The notes: generated from the letters alone by a model not told the origin. A DNA stretch of 64,000 nucleotides from Paradesertivirga mongoliensis (GCF_024436395.1 NZ_JAFMZO010000002.1:62001-126000), one strand, 5' to 3'; positions 36,634-45,412 are shown, counted from the stretch's first letter. Translations and numbers: made by a program.

Positions 36634-36858
36634 ATGACACAAAAAGAAGCGAGAATTCAAGCCTTGAGGCTAGCGACTGCATTACTATATGCCTGGGATG
36701 ATGATAACTCTATGGGACACACTGGAAATGCTAAAGACGCTGAAAAGCTGACTGTTGAAATGCATAAAATCGCTCGAACCATCCTAATTAAGGCTGAATA
36801 TTTCGGTGCCTTTGACATTCACAACGGAGTTGCAAACGATAAAAAGCAAACATTTTAA
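36634..36858 (+). CDS. Hypothetical small phage protein
   Basis: 74 aa, helical, between the DnaB-N-like and DUF3987 genes with gaps of 3 bases on both sides. No motif. Likely a real gene from its tight packing. Confidence 0.5.
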   Translation: MTQKEARIQALRLATALLYAWDDDNSMGHTGNAKDAEKLTVEMHKIARTILIKAEYFGAFDIHNGVANDKKQTF

Positions 36859-36861
36859 CCC

Positions 36862-38304
36862 ATGGGATTCCACGACTGGATAAATACCAACCGCTCCACC
36901 GAAGTAAGCACCGCCACAACAAGCGACCTCCGTCATGAGCTTGAAAAGCGCGACAGCCAAAACAATGTTTTCCCTCTGGAAATCTTTCATCCCAACATAA
37001 AGCCTTTTTTAAACGAGCTGCACACTAAATACGATATCCCGCGCTCGTACATCGGCCTCAGCATGCTTATCACCTACAGCACCGCTATTGGTACGGCTTA
37101 CGCTGTTTCGCGCAATGGAAGCGATAGAATGACGCTTTGCTGCTGGGGTTGCTTTAATGGTATATCCTCCTCCGGAAAGAGTTTGGCCATGGATATGTGT
37201 ATGGCTCCGCTTAACGAACTACAGAATGATTTGGATGCTGAATGGGATGCCGAAACGAAAGGCATTACCGACGATGCCCGCATGCGAAAGTTTATTAAAA
37301 TGATTATCTACCGCGATGCGTACATCCCGACGCTGATCAGGAGTATTATGCCTTTTAACCCGAAGGGAGTTTTGAAGGATAGTGACGAGATTCTGGAATG
37401 GATTAACGGACTGAACTCGCTGGGCAAAAAAGAAAGCACAGACGAGCAGTTCTGGATCTCGGCATGGGACGGCAGGAAGTACTCGGCCATCCGCTCTGGA
37501 AACCAGAAGACCAACATCCCCCGCGTATTTACCAATGTGGTGGGCGGAATTCAGCCGGATTTGCTCTACAAACTCTTTAAAAACGACCGTGGAAGCAGTG
37601 GTTTTATCTTCCGCTTGCTGTTCTCCTCTCCCGAAGTATTCAAAATTGCTCAGCCTGAGCCTGGTTACGATATCCCCTACGAATTGAAGCAGATGCACGC
37701 CAACCATGTAAAACGCATGTGGACGGATTTGCCGGTGGAGGATGGTTACGAAGAACCGAAAGTGTGCATTATGACTAAAGAAGCTACTTCGCTGATTGAT
37801 ACCTGGCAACGCAACAAGGCCAACGAGATTAACCAGATACGCGATACCCGCGAAATGAACGTGCACTCGGGGATTCTGGGGAAGATGAAAGCGTATGCTT
37901 ATCGCTTTGCCGGGATTCTGGCCGTGAGTGATTTTGCTTTTGAGGCTTACAAAAATACCGCTAACGTATTTGTCAACGAGTTTGGCAATCTGGACCGCTC
38001 GAATGTATTCTACCCTAACGAACTGCCCATCACCGAGAAGCTTATGGAGCGGGCTATTATGGCCGCTGAGTACTTCTTTAAAAGTGCGGTGGATATTTAT
38101 GAGGCGGTGGATAATTCGATTACAGCACCGCTGGAAGTGATGCAGATGGCGGCACTGGTAAAAGCCGGCCGCAGCATTCAATTTATTGCTGATGCCCTAC
38201 TTGATAAACGATTAACTCCTAAAGCCCGCAAGAGCGCCATGAACCGGAAGCTTAAGAAAGCGATTCTGGATTATCCGAAGGTGTTTGGTGCGGTGAATAA
38301 TTAG
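36862..38304 (+). CDS. DUF3987 replication-associated ATPase
   Basis: 480 aa. DUF3987 proteins are ATPases found beside primase and helicase genes in mobile elements. Visible: a P-loop-like GISSSGKSLAMDM near 97, a segment GGIQPDLLYKLFKNDRGSSGF near 230, and helical C-terminal half with YRFAGILAVSDF. Together with the DnaB-N-like protein it forms the phage replication module. Confidence 0.82.
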   Translation: MGFHDWINTNRSTEVSTATTSDLRHELEKRDSQNNVFPLEIFHPNIKPFLNELHTKYDIPRSYIGLSMLITYSTAIGTAYAVSRNGSDRMTLCCWGCFNGISSSGKSLAMDMCMAPLNELQNDLDAEWDAETKGITDDARMRKFIKMIIYRDAYIPTLIRSIMPFNPKGVLKDSDEILEWINGLNSLGKKESTDEQFWISAWDGRKYSAIRSGNQKTNIPRVFTNVVGGIQPDLLYKLFKNDRGSSGFIFRLLFSSPEVFKIAQPEPGYDIPYELKQMHANHVKRMWTDLPVEDGYEEPKVCIMTKEATSLIDTWQRNKANEINQIRDTREMNVHSGILGKMKAYAYRFAGILAVSDFAFEAYKNTANVFVNEFGNLDRSNVFYPNELPITEKLMERAIMAAEYFFKSAVDIYEAVDNSITAPLEVMQMAALVKAGRSIQFIADALLDKRLTPKARKSAMNRKLKKAILDYPKVFGAVNN

Positions 38305-38317
38305 AAACCTGAATAAT

Positions 38318-38872
38318 ATGACACATAAAGACTTGATTCTGCCCGCATATAGATGGGTTTTAAAAAACGGCTCATGCGGTGTTGCATTTAAAGAACTGAA
38401 TACAATAGCGGGCGAATACCCTGATGTTATTGGTTTCGGTAGTTGGGGAAACAGCGTTTTACTGGAATGTAAGGCAACGCGTTCAGATTTCCTGTGTGAT
38501 AAAAAGAAATCATTTAGGAAATATCCGGAGCGCGGGATGGGAAAATACCGGTATTACGTCTGCCCGACTGGACTTATTAAGAAGGAAGAACTTCCCGACG
38601 GCTGGGGACTTATCTATGTAGACCACAAATTTAAGGCGAGATGCGTGTACAATCCATACAATCGGTACATGGGAGCATCGGGTATGCAATTAGGCCACCC
38701 TGGCTTTAAGCAGAACCTACAAGCTGAGCATTCACTGATGTACTCAGCCCTCAGAAGATTATATATCAAAGGGCACATAGATTCAATTTACGATAAGGAA
38801 TACGTGCGAGATTTTGAAGAAGATTTTACAGCCAAATCGGAATATACAGGGCCAACTTTATTCAAGAATTAA
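38318..38872 (+). CDS. PD-(D/E)XK-type nuclease-like protein
   Basis: 184 aa. The core PDVIGF... SVLLECKATRSDF fits the D-(x)n-ExK nuclease signature (Asp near 36, Glu-Cys-Lys near 50). Homologous phage proteins in Bacteroidota are sometimes mislabelled adenylosuccinate synthase, but no purine-synthesis motif is present. Could process replication or recombination intermediates. Nuclease activity is inferred. Confidence 0.6.
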   Translation: MTHKDLILPAYRWVLKNGSCGVAFKELNTIAGEYPDVIGFGSWGNSVLLECKATRSDFLCDKKKSFRKYPERGMGKYRYYVCPTGLIKKEELPDGWGLIYVDHKFKARCVYNPYNRYMGASGMQLGHPGFKQNLQAEHSLMYSALRRLYIKGHIDSIYDKEYVRDFEEDFTAKSEYTGPTLFKN

Positions 38873-38914
38873 CGCACTAAAACTCATTTCCTACAACCGA
38901 AACGAATTCAAATC

Positions 38915-39232
38915 ATGAAAAAGACACCAAAAACCACCTTAACACTATTAAAAACGCAGAAAAATAGCGTTCCAGCACCGTTTCAAATCGTTCCAAACGT
39001 GCCTTTTCAGGTACGTGAGAGGGGTATAATCGTTTCACATTTTGAAACGATGCCGTTCCAAATTTTGGAACGATTGACATATGCTAAGTTATTGATTATC
39101 AATTTACTAAACAGCCAAATGAAACGATTTGAAACGGCAAAAAACCACTTTAACGTGTTGATTTATAGCGTTTTTGCTGTCCTTTTAGGGAAAAGAAACC
39201 GTTTCGCTTTTTTAGAATGTAAAGGACTATGA
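38915..39232 (+). CDS. Doubtful ORF over a repeat-rich segment
   Basis: 105 codons, with ATG at 38915. The predicted peptide repeats PFQIV, PFQV and PFQIL because DNA motifs repeat beneath it, and has no domain. Its stop overlaps the next gene by 4 bases, which favours coding; the dense symmetric DNA sites favour a cis-acting role. Both may be true. Confidence 0.35.
   Translation: MKKTPKTTLTLLKTQKNSVPAPFQIVPNVPFQVRERGIIVSHFETMPFQILERLTYAKLLIINLLNSQMKRFETAKNHFNVLIYSVFAVLLGKRNRFAFLECKGL
38968..39206. repeat. Symmetric cluster of CGTTTCA/CGTTCCA sites
   Basis: Ten 7-bp sites (CGTTYCA or its complement TGRAACG, one ending in G) lie in 240 bases. Left pair: direct, 3-base spacer, 38979-38995. 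Centre: two dyads with 5-base spacer, 39029-39051 and 39054-39072. Right pair: direct, opposite orientation, 3-base spacer, 39120-39136. Single sites at 38968 and 39200. The layout is close to mirror-symmetric. Confidence 0.7.
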
Positions 39233-39423
39233 AACAGTATAGCAACGGCGACCGAGTTAAGGCCATTGCCGGAAGATTGAAAGGCCGCACCGGAGAATTC
39301 ATAAAGAACTACTCTTCCGTCTTTCCAGAATACTGCAGAGTGAAGCTCGATTTAAAAGGAAGAGAAAGAGAGCATAAAACAGTAATGGTATTAAAAACCG
39401 AAATCCAATTACATGAAGACTAA
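39229..39423 (+). CDS. Small KOW-like phage protein
   Basis: 64 aa. The start GDRVKAIAGRLKGRTGEFIKNY has the form of a KOW/SH3-like RNA- or ribosome-contact segment. Overlaps neighbours at both ends. Function unknown. Confidence 0.6.
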   Translation: MKQYSNGDRVKAIAGRLKGRTGEFIKNYSSVFPEYCRVKLDLKGREREHKTVMVLKTEIQLHED

Positions 39424-40615
39424 CCCACAAACAAACCTATTCGAAGGATCGCGCAGGTTGCAAATGAATGAGAGCATTGAACTAACGATTCAATCGCTAC
39501 ATGCTTACGGGCCAAAGTACAACTATTGGTGCATGGCTTGGAGCGGTGGAAAAGACAGCACCACACTGGTAACATTAATTGTCTGGCTGATTATCTCAAA
39601 GAAAATAAACCCGCCCAAAAAGATTTACATAATGTATGCTGATACCAGGCTTGAACTTACGCCACTTTTCTATGCAGCTCAAACGATTATGGAAGAGCTG
39701 GCAGAGCACGGTTATAAGGTTGAGGTGGTGATGGCCGCAATGGAGAATAGGTTTTTGACTTATATACTCGGTCGCGGCGTTCCTCCTCCAAACAATGCCA
39801 CATTCCGTTGGTGCACATCTCGAATTAAGATAGAACCGATGCAACACGCCTTAGAAAAGCTTGTGGGCGATTTAGGAGAAAAGGTTCTTATGCTTACAGG
39901 AGTGAGACAGGGGGAATCGGCAATCCGTGATGCACGCATTGTTTTATCGTGTTCTAAGAATGGATCAGAATGCGGCCAAGGTTGGTATCAGGAAACTTTA
40001 CCCAAAGCGTTATGCGATACTTTGGCTCCAATACTTCACTGGCGCGTTTGCCATGTTTGGGAGTGGTTGAAGCATTGGGCACCGCTTCCGGAGTATGGCG
40101 ATTTCTCGACTGAACTAATCGCTGATGCTTACGGAGGTGATGAAGCCGAAGAACTGAACGCCAGAACAGGCTGTATGGGTTGCCCATTGACAGATAAAGA
40201 CACCGCTCTGGATAATTTGCTGAAAAAACCTAAGTGGGCATACCTATCACCTTTAAAGAGATTACGCCCAATTTATCGCGAACTAAGAAAACCACAAAAC
40301 CGCCTGCGTAAAACCGGAAAGGAAATAACCAACGAACGCAACAAGCAACGAATGGGTCCGATTACGATGTCGGCCAGAGAATCGGCGTTCAACGAAATAT
40401 TATCTATTCAGGACGAGATAAATGAAGCTGCGGAACTTACCGGTATGCCGAAGGTGTTTTTATTGAATCATGAGGAGCAGGAATTTATAAAAACATGCTG
40501 GGCAAATAACCTATGGCCGAACAAATGGACAGGCGAAGAGCCAACGGCTGATATTCCTATGGATACGGTTTATGCAGACGGATCTATTCAACCGCTTATC
40601 CAATTTGGTAATTAA
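39413..40615 (+). CDS. PAPS reductase / DndC-like PP-loop protein
   Basis: 400 aa. The N-type ATP pyrophosphatase loop AWSGGKDSTT near 43-52 and the paired features FRWCTSRIKIEPM and MLTGVRQGES mark the phosphoadenosine-phosphosulfate-reductase superfamily. Cysteines in the GCMGCPL segment near 250 could hold an iron-sulfur cluster, as in DndC, the sulfur-transfer enzyme of DNA phosphorothioation. No DndA/B/D/E genes are nearby, so that role is uncertain. Such genes are frequent in phages of Bacteroidota. Confidence 0.8.
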   Translation: MKTNPQTNLFEGSRRLQMNESIELTIQSLHAYGPKYNYWCMAWSGGKDSTTLVTLIVWLIISKKINPPKKIYIMYADTRLELTPLFYAAQTIMEELAEHGYKVEVVMAAMENRFLTYILGRGVPPPNNATFRWCTSRIKIEPMQHALEKLVGDLGEKVLMLTGVRQGESAIRDARIVLSCSKNGSECGQGWYQETLPKALCDTLAPILHWRVCHVWEWLKHWAPLPEYGDFSTELIADAYGGDEAEELNARTGCMGCPLTDKDTALDNLLKKPKWAYLSPLKRLRPIYRELRKPQNRLRKTGKEITNERNKQRMGPITMSARESAFNEILSIQDEINEAAELTGMPKVFLLNHEEQEFIKTCWANNLWPNKWTGEEPTADIPMDTVYADGSIQPLIQFGN

Positions 40616-40617
40616 CC

Positions 40618-40839
40618 ATGCACCTCTACCCCTACCCAAACCCCGCTCTTGAAACTTGCTGGCAGCACACCGAAGCAAAAAAGAGCTTCCGTGTAACCGG
40701 GATTTGGGGTAAAGGATTTTTGAATAATTACCAGGTAGTAAGTTATGAGCTTACGCCGCTGGCTGGTGGCAAAGTGCGGATTGTGCCGGTGGAGAAAATG
40801 AATGAAATGATAATGCATGAAACTTTAAAACTTTTATAG
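40618..40839 (+). CDS. Hypothetical phage protein
   Basis: 73 aa, beginning 2 bases after the preceding stop, so it belongs to the same operon. Aromatic-rich start (MHLYPYPNP) and a beta-strand pattern. No family recognised. Confidence 0.55.
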   Translation: MHLYPYPNPALETCWQHTEAKKSFRVTGIWGKGFLNNYQVVSYELTPLAGGKVRIVPVEKMNEMIMHETLKLL

Positions 40840-40922
40840 TGATAATGTTATAGCATGTAAGAAAAAACTATGGAACATCCACGTTATGTGTCTTTCGTTA
40901 ATAAACTATTAATGGTAACAAA

Positions 40923-41642
40923 TTAATTTCCTTGAATTGCTTCATCGTCCTCGAGTGACATTCTTTCAGACTTCTCTTTCCCCAACTTCTTCTCCAACAA
41001 CCAAGCGATCCGCACCTGATGAAAAGCATCTTCAATTAGGTTAATTTTCTCGGTGAGTCCTTCGAATTCTTCTTTTGAAGCCCTTTCCTTAAGTTCCATC
41101 ATTTCCTGTTTATACAGTTCTAGAAACCCCTCCTGGAAAATAGTCTCGTCCAGATTCCGTTCGGCATTATCCATCCAGCCCCAAATATGTTCTTGGGTGG
41201 CTACTTTTGCAACACGCAAGGCCCAGAGCACAGCACCATTTTTATAATCAGAACTCTCACAATAGAAGTACATAGCTCGCAATGCATGATAAGAGAGCTT
41301 TTTATGGTCTGACGACAACGATTCGAAATTCTTTTCAAATTGCTTAATTGTCTCATCGAAATTGAGCTTTTGGTTTGCGATCATCGTTGTAAATGTTAAT
41401 CTCATATCTTTTTCTCTCCTTTTAAACGGGATATAAAAAGCTGCCCAAGAAACTAAGCCGATTAAACTTATTATCAATATAAAAATTGATAATTGAGCAG
41501 TCAGAATATCTGAAAAATAGTCTTTACTGATGTCAACCCTGGTAATAATCTTTTCGAGGCTGTCGATTTTTATTTCCTGATGATTAAGAATCCTATTTAC
41601 TGAATCCTTTAATAGCGGAAGTGTTGTAGATTTGGGAACCAT
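40923..41642 (-). CDS. Membrane-anchored coiled-coil protein (cargo)
   Basis: 239 aa from the ATG at 41642, which starts MVPKSTT; a longer frame to 41714 overlaps the divergent gene. One membrane helix near 52-75 (SIFILIISLIGLVSWAAF) after a periplasmic or coiled start, then a charged helical cytosolic part with WALRVAKVATQEHIWGWMD. It opposes the phage operon, is AT-rich and looks like a moron gene. No family known to me; a membrane-bound exclusion or lysogenic-conversion role is a guess. Confidence 0.65.
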   Translation of the reverse strand: MVPKSTTLPLLKDSVNRILNHQEIKIDSLEKIITRVDISKDYFSDILTAQLSIFILIISLIGLVSWAAFYIPFKRREKDMRLTFTTMIANQKLNFDETIKQFEKNFESLSSDHKKLSYHALRAMYFYCESSDYKNGAVLWALRVAKVATQEHIWGWMDNAERNLDETIFQEGFLELYKQEMMELKERASKEEFEGLTEKINLIEDAFHQVRIAWLLEKKLGKEKSERMSLEDDEAIQGN

Positions 41643-41676
41643 ATATTTACTGTATAAAAGTAAATTAATAAAAACT

Positions 41677-41880
41677 ATGTCAATCGCACAAATCGAACAA
41701 TACTTTGCTACCACCCCAATCCCTAAAGAAGTTCAACTAAACCGTTCTACTAGAATTGTTGACACGGAGCTGTTTTTAAGTACTTCCTTGGCATATGCAA
41801 AGAAGCACGGGGAAAAAAGCCCAGGCTACGAGCATTTGATGCAGATGTACACTCATCTCACAAAACCTGAAGGAGAATAA
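41677..41880 (+). CDS. Hypothetical small phage protein
   Basis: 67 aa from the ATG at 41677, divergent from the membrane cargo gene with only 34 bases between start codons. Contains TPIPKEVQLNRSTRIVD. Compact soluble protein of unknown role. Confidence 0.55.
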   Translation: MSIAQIEQYFATTPIPKEVQLNRSTRIVDTELFLSTSLAYAKKHGEKSPGYEHLMQMYTHLTKPEGE

Positions 41881-41911
41881 ACACTTCCAACCCTTCCCCT
41901 GTTAAAAAGAA

Positions 41912-42640
41912 ATGCCAGAAGCCCCTACCGTATTACTCCTCGCAGAGCAAACCAAACAGTTTATTGGTCAGAAAGTATTGAGTGCCGAGGGAAAGGCATC
42001 GAAGTTTGATAAGTCGCGACTGGTGGGCCAGCCGGTTACTGCGGTTAAAACTTTTGGCAAGGAGCTGCTGATTTGTTTTCCGGATTTTACGCTCAGGGTG
42101 CACCTGATGCTATTTGGTTCGTATACCATCAACAATCACAAAAACGGCATTTTACATCTTGGCCTCGAATTCCAGAAAGGAGAACTGAACTTTTATGCTT
42201 GCGATACCAGGTTAATTGAAGAACCATTGGAAGAAGCATATGATTTTAGGCGGGAGGTGATGAACGAGCGGTTTGATAAGAAACTGGCACTCTCTGATCT
42301 TAAGAAAAAACCAAAGCTAGCAATTGTGGATGCGCTGATCGATCAGAACCTGTTCGCCGGCATTGGCAACAAGATCCGGAATGAAGTGCTTTTTTTAGTG
42401 GGTGTGCATCCGCTAAGCAAAGTAAACGCTATTGACGATGATAAACTGATGGAGATTATTGAGGCCTGCGTTACGTTTATGTTCCGGATGTTTGAATGGA
42501 AGAAAGCCGGCGTGCAGGATGAGAACCTGGTGATCTATAAACGCGAGGAATGTCCGCGGGATAAAATGCCGGTGATTGCTGAGAAATTAGGATCGCGGGT
42601 GATTTATTATTGTGATAAGTGCCAGGAACTATACGAGTAA
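41912..42640 (+). CDS. Fpg/Nei-type DNA glycosylase
   Basis: 242 aa, formamidopyrimidine-DNA glycosylase superfamily. The N-terminus MPEAPTV exposes Pro2 and Glu3, the catalytic pair, and the helix-two-turn-helix region carries DQNLFAGIGNKIRNEVL with the conserved Asn. The C-terminal finger has ECPRDK and YYCDKCQELY, four Cys in all. Removes oxidised bases and cuts the abasic strand. Its 3' end overlaps the convergent DUF72 gene by 12 bases. Confidence 0.87.
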   Translation: MPEAPTVLLLAEQTKQFIGQKVLSAEGKASKFDKSRLVGQPVTAVKTFGKELLICFPDFTLRVHLMLFGSYTINNHKNGILHLGLEFQKGELNFYACDTRLIEEPLEEAYDFRREVMNERFDKKLALSDLKKKPKLAIVDALIDQNLFAGIGNKIRNEVLFLVGVHPLSKVNAIDDDKLMEIIEACVTFMFRMFEWKKAGVQDENLVIYKREECPRDKMPVIAEKLGSRVIYYCDKCQELYE

Positions 42641-43480
42641 GTCTTTAAAAACTTCGCGGGCGGTGAGTTGTGATACATAAAAAGCATCGTTTTCCCACTG
42701 ATTGAGGGTAAAATAAACTTCCTTAATGCCTTTTGCTTTCCAGTTTAGAATTTTATCACGCCATGCTTCCATGCGCTGGCGGTCGGTTGGATGGTTGCTA
42801 TAGCCATTGAACCGGATATGCACGCTGTCGGTTGTTAAACTAGTATGCACCACATCGCGCCGGCCGGCTGAGTCGGTAATGATTAAACCAATGTTTAAAT
42901 CGGTTAGCAGATCGGTGATTCGCCGGAAAACTTCAGGCTCAAACCAGTCGGGATGTCTAAACTCAACGTTGCATTTAAAGTCTTCTGGCAGCGAAACCAA
43001 ATACTCTTCTAGTACATCAAAATGCTTTGATGCAAAATTATCGCTTAATTGAAAGAAGCAAGGTCCTAAGGCGGCACCGAACTCTGAAATCACTTCAATA
43101 AAGTTATTGGTAGCGGCCTGTGCGTTTTTTAATCGCCTGATGTGCGTGATCTCCCTGCTGATCTTAGGTGTAAACTTGAAATCTGGATATGGCTTGGCTT
43201 TCTCTGCCCAGATTCGAACCTGATCTGCTTTGGGCAGTTGATAGAATACTGCGTTTAATTCGATGTAATTAAAGTGCTTAAGGTATTCATCGAAAAATAA
43301 AGATTCTTTTAATCGTTCAGGATAAAGTGTACCAACCCATTCTTTACGTCCCCAGCGGGCAGCGCCGAAGTAAAATTTAAAATCAGGGCTTGCCTGACCT
43401 GGTAATATGGAGTCGTCGCCTTCTGGCAATGAGAAATCAATAGTATCAAGATCAGTAGATGGTAGAAATCCGAATTCCAT
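42629..43480 (-). CDS. DUF72 domain protein
   Basis: 283 aa, TIM-barrel DUF72 family (YecE-like). Visible: FYFGAARWGRKEWVGTLYP, FKFTPKISREITHIRRL, NVEFRHPDWF and VHIRFNGYSN. Activity unknown; some members are found beside repair genes. Its ATG and the stop of the SRAP gene share one base, so both are co-transcribed. Confidence 0.88.
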   Translation of the reverse strand: MEFGFLPSTDLDTIDFSLPEGDDSILPGQASPDFKFYFGAARWGRKEWVGTLYPERLKESLFFDEYLKHFNYIELNAVFYQLPKADQVRIWAEKAKPYPDFKFTPKISREITHIRRLKNAQAATNNFIEVISEFGAALGPCFFQLSDNFASKHFDVLEEYLVSLPEDFKCNVEFRHPDWFEPEVFRRITDLLTDLNIGLIITDSAGRRDVVHTSLTTDSVHIRFNGYSNHPTDRQRMEAWRDKILNWKAKGIKEVYFTLNQWENDAFYVSQLTAREVFKDLLV

Positions 43481-44175
43481 TATTTAAATACTACGTGTTC
43501 AAATTCTTCCCTATTCCCAACCTGATCTATTTTAAACGATTCGAGAAAGTCTTCGGGTTTGGGTTGTATTACTTTGAGCCGCTCCTCTAAAGATAATTCT
43601 TTATTTAGCCAGATGGATGATCCTTCGTCAGTCAAGAAAGCCGGCATTCTATCGTGAATCTTTCCCCAGGCTTCAACAGCATCATGAGTTATAACTGCGC
43701 AGGTCTTGATTACTTCGCCGGTTACTTTATTTATCCATGGCGAATACAGGCCAGCAAGCAGGGTAAAGTCTTGATTCTTGGCACGAATGAAATGTGGTTG
43801 CTTTTTCTTCTTCTTCTTTTTCTCGTCGGCCCATTCATCTAACTCCTCCCATTCGTAATAACCATCGGTAATCACAACGCAATGGTTTTTCCCGAGCAAT
43901 GGCTTCCATAGCTTCGATTCGAAGAGCTTGTCGTACCGGGCGTTAAAGGTGGAAATGTTATGTATGGGTTTACCGGTTGCGGGATCTGCCTTTGTATACC
44001 AAGGCAGCAGCGACCAGCTCATAAAATCAAGCTCGCCGGGGCTATCGTTAGCGATAACCGGAACTCCGCCGGTGGGTGGCACGTTAATATCCTTTACCCA
44101 CTCCCTACCGGTGGGCTTGAGATTATACGCTTCTAATAAAAGATCCCGCTCGGGTACCGCTACTCTGCCGCACAT
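43480..44175 (-). CDS. SRAP / YedK-type abasic-site protein
   Basis: 231 aa, SOS-response-associated peptidase (HMCES/YedK) family. Cys2 follows the initiator Met (MCGRVAVPERD) and forms the thiazolidine link with abasic DNA; Asn near 72 in FNARYDKLFES, Glu near 110 in GYYEWEE and His near 164 in VITHDA complete the site. An unusual run of seven Lys (about 118-125) interrupts a loop. It protects single-stranded DNA with lost bases. Pairs with the DUF72 gene and the nearby glycosylase. Confidence 0.9.
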   Translation of the reverse strand: MCGRVAVPERDLLLEAYNLKPTGREWVKDINVPPTGGVPVIANDSPGELDFMSWSLLPWYTKADPATGKPIHNISTFNARYDKLFESKLWKPLLGKNHCVVITDGYYEWEELDEWADEKKKKKKKQPHFIRAKNQDFTLLAGLYSPWINKVTGEVIKTCAVITHDAVEAWGKIHDRMPAFLTDEGSSIWLNKELSLEERLKVIQPKPEDFLESFKIDQVGNREEFEHVVFK

Positions 44176-44178
44176 ATT

Positions 44179-44409
44179 TTAATCGTAATGTGATTCAATA
44201 CCACGGCCAATGGCTTCGGCATCAGCATCCGTCATGTTGCTGTCGTTCCACTGCCATTGTTCGTTTTCATCCATCGTTAAATCTCCAACTTTTACACCAC
44301 CGAGCAAAACTAGAAATTCGGAATCAAGGGGCTCTGTACCAGTGTTCGGTATCACTTGAAATGAATAATCGCCATGTTGAACATAGAAAGGCTCATCGTA
44401 AGGTTCCAT
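44179..44409 (-). CDS. Hypothetical acidic small protein
   Basis: 76 aa, strongly acidic, beta-strand rich with aromatic residues (EQWQWNDS). Located 3 bases before the SRAP gene on the same strand, so likely in one operon with the DNA-repair genes. No family recognised. Confidence 0.55.
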   Translation of the reverse strand: MEPYDEPFYVQHGDYSFQVIPNTGTEPLDSEFLVLLGGVKVGDLTMDENEQWQWNDSNMTDADAEAIGRGIESHYD

Positions 44410-44445
44410 AATTACAATAATAATTAATTCTTCGGTTTGTTTAAG

Positions 44446-44688
44446 CTATTCTTCGACCCACTTTTTGAGCACTTCTTCAAACAGCGCTTCGGGCACCAGG
44501 TAAAAACCCTCTACCGTTTTTTTCGATATAGCTGTCTCCCATAAATATTTATAATCCCGTTGCTGCTGTTTACAAACAGCGTCGGCGGTATCTTTAGATT
44601 GGTAAGCATTGGTCATTTGAACATCAGGGCTTATCACCTGTTTATCTTTACAGACAAAATACATCTTCCTGAACTTATATTTCCCCAT
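44446..44688 (-). CDS. Hypothetical small protein
   Basis: 80 aa from the ATG at 44688 (MGKYKFRKMYFVCKDK); a longer frame to 44835 runs into the start of the divergent gene and is rejected. Basic N-terminus and helical C-terminus. Probably the first gene of the minus-strand repair group. Confidence 0.5.
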   Translation of the reverse strand: MGKYKFRKMYFVCKDKQVISPDVQMTNAYQSKDTADAVCKQQQRDYKYLWETAISKKTVEGFYLVPEALFEEVLKKWVEE

Positions 44689-44797
44689 ACACAAAACTAC
44701 CCACCAATTTTGTTTTTGCTTTGATGATAAATAAATTTTACATTTATAACGTCCTTTTCCCCCACAGTATTCCCCCATCGTTGCGCTATGAACTGTC
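44689..44797. promoter_or_regulatory. Divergent promoter interval
   Basis: 109 bases between the minus-strand repair group and the plus-strand 194-aa gene. Very T/A-rich at the left, then GTCCTTTTCCCCC at 44751-44763. It should hold promoters for both directions; no consensus is certain. Confidence 0.5.
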
Positions 44798-45382
44798 ATG
44801 GACGCAAAAATTCTTATCCCGGTAAAGCCACACATTAAAAAGTATCTCGAAATACAGTTCGGGCAATTAATAGTTGTATCGATGCGCGGTTACGTGCCTC
44901 TGCTACTGTTAAAGATGCTGCAGAAGTTTGCAAAGAAAGACCCGGGGACGGTACGGCCATCGCAAAAGCTTATTGATAATATTAACTACCTGGGCTTTCC
45001 GGTTTATATCGGTTCGTCTATCTACAATAAAAACGGTGCGTATATCTCGAACGAAGATTTAAAGAAATTTAATGATGCCGTTGATGATATGATTCACGAC
45101 GAGCTGTACCGCTGGTGCCACCACCCCAACGCTACCGATATGGTGGTGGATTACAACATTCAACGCTTTCTGGATTTTTACGGCTTTAGTGAGGATGAGC
45201 TTCCGTTTGGAAATGTAAAACGCTGGTATTACCGCGAGCGCGAACGTATGAACGATCGGACTAAGCAAATAGAGCCATTTACCCCGACTGTTACTATTGA
45301 GTATTCGGAAGAGCCGAAAGGCAAGCAGGCTAAGGTGGTGCAGATGGTGGCTGCGCCGGTGCAGTTCGCGCTGGGCTTTTGA
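44798..45382 (+). CDS. Conserved hypothetical phage protein
   Basis: 194 aa, soluble. Contains PHIKKYLEIQFGQLIVVS and DELYRWCHHPNATDMVVDYNIQRFLDFYGF. The pattern recurs in Bacteroidota phages, as far as I recall, but no domain name is certain. Starts the late plus-strand genes; the C-terminus is hydrophobic and flexible. Confidence 0.6.
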   Translation: MDAKILIPVKPHIKKYLEIQFGQLIVVSMRGYVPLLLLKMLQKFAKKDPGTVRPSQKLIDNINYLGFPVYIGSSIYNKNGAYISNEDLKKFNDAVDDMIHDELYRWCHHPNATDMVVDYNIQRFLDFYGFSEDELPFGNVKRWYYRERERMNDRTKQIEPFTPTVTIEYSEEPKGKQAKVVQMVAAPVQFALGF

Positions 45383-45412
45383 CTTTTAACTTTTTAATTT
45401 TTACTTATAACC

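Noticed and set aside
37219..38181. Minus-strand 320-codon ORF
   Set aside because: Long but antisense to the DUF3987 gene; His/Arg-rich translation without any motif, as expected from codon bias shadow.
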